A DNA stretch of 64,000 bases from Paenibacillus dendritiformis (GTDB lineage: Bacteria; Bacillota; Bacilli; Paenibacillales; Paenibacillaceae). Under the pieces are notes generated by a model, which was not told where the DNA came from, did not search any database, and worked only from the letters and a program-made list of their open reading frames with translations. The stretch covers positions 6,138,501 through 6,202,500 of the forward strand of contig NZ_AP025344.1 in the NCBI RefSeq assembly GCF_021654795.1. The letters run 5' to 3'. Below, in pieces: positions 60,827-64,000 of the stretch. Position 1 is the first letter of the stretch, and each line of letters starts with the position of its first letter. The translations under genes were made by a program, and so were the position numbers.

Positions 60827-61567
60827 CTACCCGTCCGACAGCCGGGCCAGCTCCATGTCCGTGCATCGCAGCACCTCGCCAATCGAATGGCGGATGATCA
60901 GATCGGCCGCCCCATCCGCAGGGGTTGGCTCCCGGTTCACAATGACGAGCCGCGCCCCGCGCTCCTTGGCCAGCCGCGGGAATTGATTGGCCGGACTGAC
61001 CTGCAGCGAGGAGCCGAGGACGAGAAGCAGCTCCACGCCGTCGAGCATCGCATCGGCCCGGACAAGCTCCCGCTCCGGCAGCCATTCCCCGAACAGCACC
61101 ACATTCGGGCGCACCCGCCCGCCGCAGCCGTTCCTGGCGCAGCGGGTCAACCGCTTCGGCTCCACATAATCGGTGCAGGGATACTGTGCATGGCACGTCA
61201 TGCACCGGAGGGTGCCCAGGTCGCCGTGCAGCTTCGCGATGGCCGATGTCCCGGCCTGCTCGTGATAATTTTCCACGTTCTGCGTGATGACGCCGCGGAT
61301 GATGCCTCTTCGCTCCCAATCGGCCAATATCCGATGCCCCGGATTCGGCCCGTGCTTCCGCATCTCTCCGATGCGCCACCGGTAGAACCGGGCGAATTCA
61401 TCATGGTTCTCCTCCATCGCGTCCAGGCTAGCCAATGCCATCGGGTCCCGATCGTTCCACATCCCTCTGTCCGCAGACCGGAAATCCTGCAGTCCGCTCT
61501 CGGTCGACAGGCCCGCTCCCGAAAATACGACCGTCGACGCCGATTCGTTCAGCCAGTTGGCAAGCAT
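60827..61567 (-). CDS. Sir2-family NAD-dependent deacylase
   Basis: 246 aa. The NAD loop is FSGAGLSTESGLQDFR. The catalytic TQNVENYHEQAG keeps the His but replaces the usual Asp-Gly of TQNxDGLH by Glu-Asn. Four zinc cysteines (CMTC and CARNGC) and GSSLQVSPAN are present. It removes acyl groups from lysines; the unusual loop might alter acyl preference. Confidence 0.9.
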   Translation of the reverse strand: MLANWLNESASTVVFSGAGLSTESGLQDFRSADRGMWNDRDPMALASLDAMEENHDEFARFYRWRIGEMRKHGPNPGHRILADWERRGIIRGVITQNVENYHEQAGTSAIAKLHGDLGTLRCMTCHAQYPCTDYVEPKRLTRCARNGCGGRVRPNVVLFGEWLPERELVRADAMLDGVELLLVLGSSLQVSPANQFPRLAKERGARLVIVNREPTPADGAADLIIRHSIGEVLRCTDMELARLSDG

Positions 61568-61600
61568 AAGAAGCCTCCTTCCGCATACAGAAGCACGGAG

Positions 61601-63403
61601 TTATCGTCCATTCAAATAAGGTTCCAGCGGAACCAGTTCCCCGTTGCTCCGAATTCCGATATCGCCGGACACCTGGACCAGATGGATATCCTTGCCGATG
61701 CGCTGCAGCTCAGCGCCGGTAGAACAATGAAACGCAACGGCCGAACCATCCTTCAACAGCACCCACAGCTCGCCTCCATTCCCCAGATGGATCGATATTA
61801 CCTCCTGCTCCCGATCCCGGAAGTCATTGATTGTTACGATATTACGGGAATCATCCCATACCGTAATCGAACCGTCCTCATGCAATGCGGCCGAGAACGA
61901 ACCGCCGGCATTCGCTATCGCGACGGATGCGGGAATCCCCTCTGGAAACTTGTGCGCGGCATATCCCCAGGCTACAACGGTCCCGTCTCGCTTCAGGGCC
62001 AGATTCGGCGCTCCGGCGGCAATGGCGGCGACATCGGTCAGCCCTGCCGCTCCGGTGATATCATTGAATTTGTCGCTCCCCCACGCGGCGACTGTACCGT
62101 CCTTCCGCAAGGCAAGAGAATATTGATAGCCGGCAGCCACCGCCATAACATCGTTCAGGCCGGCGGGCACAGTAGCTTCTCCTTGTTCATTACTGCCCCA
62201 GGAGACCACCGTGCCGTCCCGCTTCAGAGCCAAGGCATGCTTGTTCGAGGAGAGCGATATCGCCCCAATATCGGTCGCTGCGGCCGGAATCTTGCCCGAT
62301 TCCGACGCCAGGTACCGTGACCACGTCGATAGCGTACCGTCCTGATGAACCACGGCATACTCCGCATAATTGGAGGAGAGCGAGACAATCCCGATCGCGG
62401 AATGATCCGGAAGCTGCACCTGCCGCGGAACATCCAACTCCATGACCGATCCGTCCATGGTCATGCCGAGCAGCCCGTCTTCGCCCTGAACCGAGATCGC
62501 CATTAGCTTCGGCAGACCTGCGATTGGGGAAATCGTTTGTTCTCTCCATACCGCCAATGAACCGTCGGCCCGCAGCAAATAAATCTCGCTGAAGCCTGCA
62601 GACAGGCCTACGATGTCCCGATAGGGCGCTTCATGGATCTTCCCCTTCGGAAATCCGTTGCCCCACGCTACCGCCGTGCCGTCCTTCCGAAGCGCGGCGG
62701 ACACGCTGCTTCCTGCCGCCACCGCCGCTACGTTGTTCAGTCCTGGCGGCACCTTGGCCATTCCTTCATAATTCTTCCCCCATGCCGCAACCGTTCCGTC
62801 CTTTTTCAAGGCAAGCACATGATACGGTCCCGAAGACACATCCACCACATTCTTCAATCCGGCCGGAATGGAGAGCTTCCCGTTTCCTCCGTCATTGATA
62901 TGGTGGTAGTAGCTTACCTTGCCGTTCCGGTGGACGATGAACAAGGTCCCCAGATTGGCCGATATCGACACCGCATCCTTTATTTTGGACAAGTCTGTGC
63001 CGCTGTGCGAGGAATGGAGACCCGAACCCGAACCCCATTGCGCGATCGTGCCGTCTTTTTTGAGCGCGAACGCCGCGTTACGCGATGAAGTAACGGCCAC
63101 GACATCACGCAGCTTCTTCGGAACCGACGGCTCGCCCTTGAGCCGTTGGCCCCATGTCTTTACCGAACCGTCGCTATTCACCGCCATATAATGTGCGTTG
63201 GCCGCAGCCAGCTTTTTTTGGTTGTGCAGCGCATGCTGAATCGTGAGTGTCTTCGCTTCCGCCTGCACTGGCGACGGATGGCCGTAAGGAAATGCCGCCA
63301 GCATGACGACCGCCGCAATGAGAACCGCCTTCACCATGACATCGATTCGCTTCCCCGCTTTTTTTACAGGCCGATGACCGGATTCCTTCCGATATATGCC
63401 CAT
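61601..63403 (-). CDS. exported RCC1-like beta-propeller repeat protein
   Basis: 600 aa. N-terminal membrane or signal segment (about 24-47, ending VQAEA). Then about ten or more repeats of roughly 40 residues with the RCC1 pattern, for example AGYQYSLALRKDGTVAAWG and NLALKRDGTVVAWG. Such propellers mediate binding; the partner is unknown. No cell-wall anchor is seen, so it is secreted or held by an uncleaved N-terminus. Confidence 0.85.
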   Translation of the reverse strand: MGIYRKESGHRPVKKAGKRIDVMVKAVLIAAVVMLAAFPYGHPSPVQAEAKTLTIQHALHNQKKLAAANAHYMAVNSDGSVKTWGQRLKGEPSVPKKLRDVVAVTSSRNAAFALKKDGTIAQWGSGSGLHSSHSGTDLSKIKDAVSISANLGTLFIVHRNGKVSYYHHINDGGNGKLSIPAGLKNVVDVSSGPYHVLALKKDGTVAAWGKNYEGMAKVPPGLNNVAAVAAGSSVSAALRKDGTAVAWGNGFPKGKIHEAPYRDIVGLSAGFSEIYLLRADGSLAVWREQTISPIAGLPKLMAISVQGEDGLLGMTMDGSVMELDVPRQVQLPDHSAIGIVSLSSNYAEYAVVHQDGTLSTWSRYLASESGKIPAAATDIGAISLSSNKHALALKRDGTVVSWGSNEQGEATVPAGLNDVMAVAAGYQYSLALRKDGTVAAWGSDKFNDITGAAGLTDVAAIAAGAPNLALKRDGTVVAWGYAAHKFPEGIPASVAIANAGGSFSAALHEDGSITVWDDSRNIVTINDFRDREQEVISIHLGNGGELWVLLKDGSAVAFHCSTGAELQRIGKDIHLVQVSGDIGIRSNGELVPLEPYLNGR

Positions 63404-63546
63404 TTTGCATCCCCTTCCATGTGTATGTAAGACGTAGTGCCATGGACCCTCGCGACCCGTACTTTTTACTATACAATACTCTTCAACTCATTGGAATCCA
63501 ATCCATACGATGGAAATCAAAAAACGAGGCGGGGAACGAGGGCAGC

Positions 63547-63577
63547 AAAAAAAACGGAGCCGCATTCACGGCTCCGC
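63547..63577 (-). terminator. intrinsic terminator of symporter gene
   Basis: On the minus strand CGGAGCCG pairs with CGGCTCCG over a six-base loop and is followed by TTTTTTTT. Confidence 0.88.
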
Positions 63578-63601
63578 CTTCTTCAAACTGAACTATAAAC
63601 C

Positions 63602-64000
63602 TTATTTGAGATCGGGTTCGTGTGGTTCTCCCCAGCATTCGACATTGCGTAGCGATTGGAAATGAGAGAGATGGAAGACCGGGTTGCGGCCCTGACGCTT
63701 CTGCTCCTGGTAATCCTTCAGCGCGTCGAACGCGATTCGGCTCAGCAACACAATGGCAATCAGGTTCGTAATCGCCATGAACGCCATGAACAGATCGGCC
63801 AAATCCCATACGATCGCGACCTTGGCAACAGACCCGAACAGAACCATGCCCACCACGGAAAGACGATAAAGGAACAGCCATGTTTTACTGCTCTTGATGA
63901 ACTCAATATTCGTCTCCCCGTAATAATAGTTGCCCACGAGTGAACTGAAGGCGAGAAGGAACACGGCAATCGCGATGAAGCTAACGGCCCAGCTGCCGAT
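63602..64000 (-). CDS. sodium:alanine/glycine symporter (AGCS family), C-terminal part
   Basis: 133 residues, open to the window edge, so the start lies beyond 64000. Helices and SSLVGNYYYGETNIEF match the last third of AGCS proteins such as AlsT, which import alanine or glycine with sodium. Ends just before a strong terminator. Confidence 0.88.
   Translation of the reverse strand: MGSWAVSFIAIAVFLLAFSSLVGNYYYGETNIEFIKSSKTWLFLYRLSVVGMVLFGSVAKVAIVWDLADLFMAFMAITNLIAIVLLSRIAFDALKDYQEQKRQGRNPVFHLSHFQSLRNVECWGEPHEPDLK

Noticed and set aside
60788..62320. 510-codon plus-strand frame
   Set aside because: Spans the complements of the sirtuin and RCC1-like genes and their intergenic gap; not a gene.

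Overview
The window reads as chromosome from a spore-forming, SLH-protein-bearing Firmicute, most likely a Paenibacillus of the P. alvei / P. thiaminolyticus group. The base composition is moderately GC-rich, with strong GGAGG ribosome sites and some TTG and GTG starts. There is an alpha/beta-type SASP, two SLH-anchored surface proteins, a qoxABCD quinol oxidase and a Pro-Pro endopeptidase beside a VWA-MucBP-SLH protein, a pair known from P. alvei. No search was run, so the taxonomy is inference. No rRNA, tRNA, CRISPR array, prophage or intact insertion sequence was seen.

Left part (1-9.8 kb): the end of an ECF-transporter T subunit; an HTH/GyrI-like regulator divergent from a stand-alone GyrI-like domain; a MocR-type regulator that has lost its PLP lysine; two serine beta-lactamase-like hydrolases, one SLH-anchored; a MarR regulator whose promoter shares an operator-like sequence with the neighbouring hydrolase; a GNAT enzyme, a DUF4023-like small protein and a UbiA prenyltransferase. 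The most striking block is 10.0-16.4 kb. Tandem c-di-GMP-I riboswitches precede a secreted zinc Pro-Pro endopeptidase. It converges on a 1619-residue VWA/MucBP/SLH protein that carries two copies of the PLPPVP cleavage motif just before its S-layer anchor. That gene also has a GEMM-like leader followed by a terminator. The arrangement suggests that c-di-GMP controls both a surface adhesin and the protease that sheds it.

Middle (16.7-45 kb): a LacI-type regulator with an 18-bp palindromic operator repeated before a nucleoside hydrolase, DcuC-family transporter and ribokinase operon; a TlyA methyltransferase; a nitronate monooxygenase; qoxABCD; a decayed region with an IS256-like remnant, repeated hairpins and a secreted protein with a broken signal peptide; an SDR; a two-gene ThrE exporter; an MBL hydrolase with a WYL regulator; a TVP38 membrane protein; a DUF4309-like lipoprotein; a catDE-like detoxification pair with an HxlR regulator; SASP; PepT; a TetM-like translational GTPase; DinB with a WYL regulator; and an unusual winged-helix protein fused to a gyrase-B-like ATPase domain, preceded by a perfect 16-bp palindrome.

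Right part (45-64 kb): two small unknown proteins; an ANT(4')-like aminoglycoside nucleotidyltransferase; a secreted FAD enzyme; two pseudogenes, one a CRP/FNR regulator; a thiosulfate importer with a TusA partner; a MarR/MFS pair with two palindromic operators; a second MFS; a Fur-controlled ferredoxin/flavodoxin reductase divergent from a complete siderophore ABC importer; a sirtuin; a secreted RCC1-like repeat protein; and the end of an AGCS amino-acid symporter. A repeated intergenic element occurs three times (28.1, 51.8 and 55.4 kb), twice between convergent genes.
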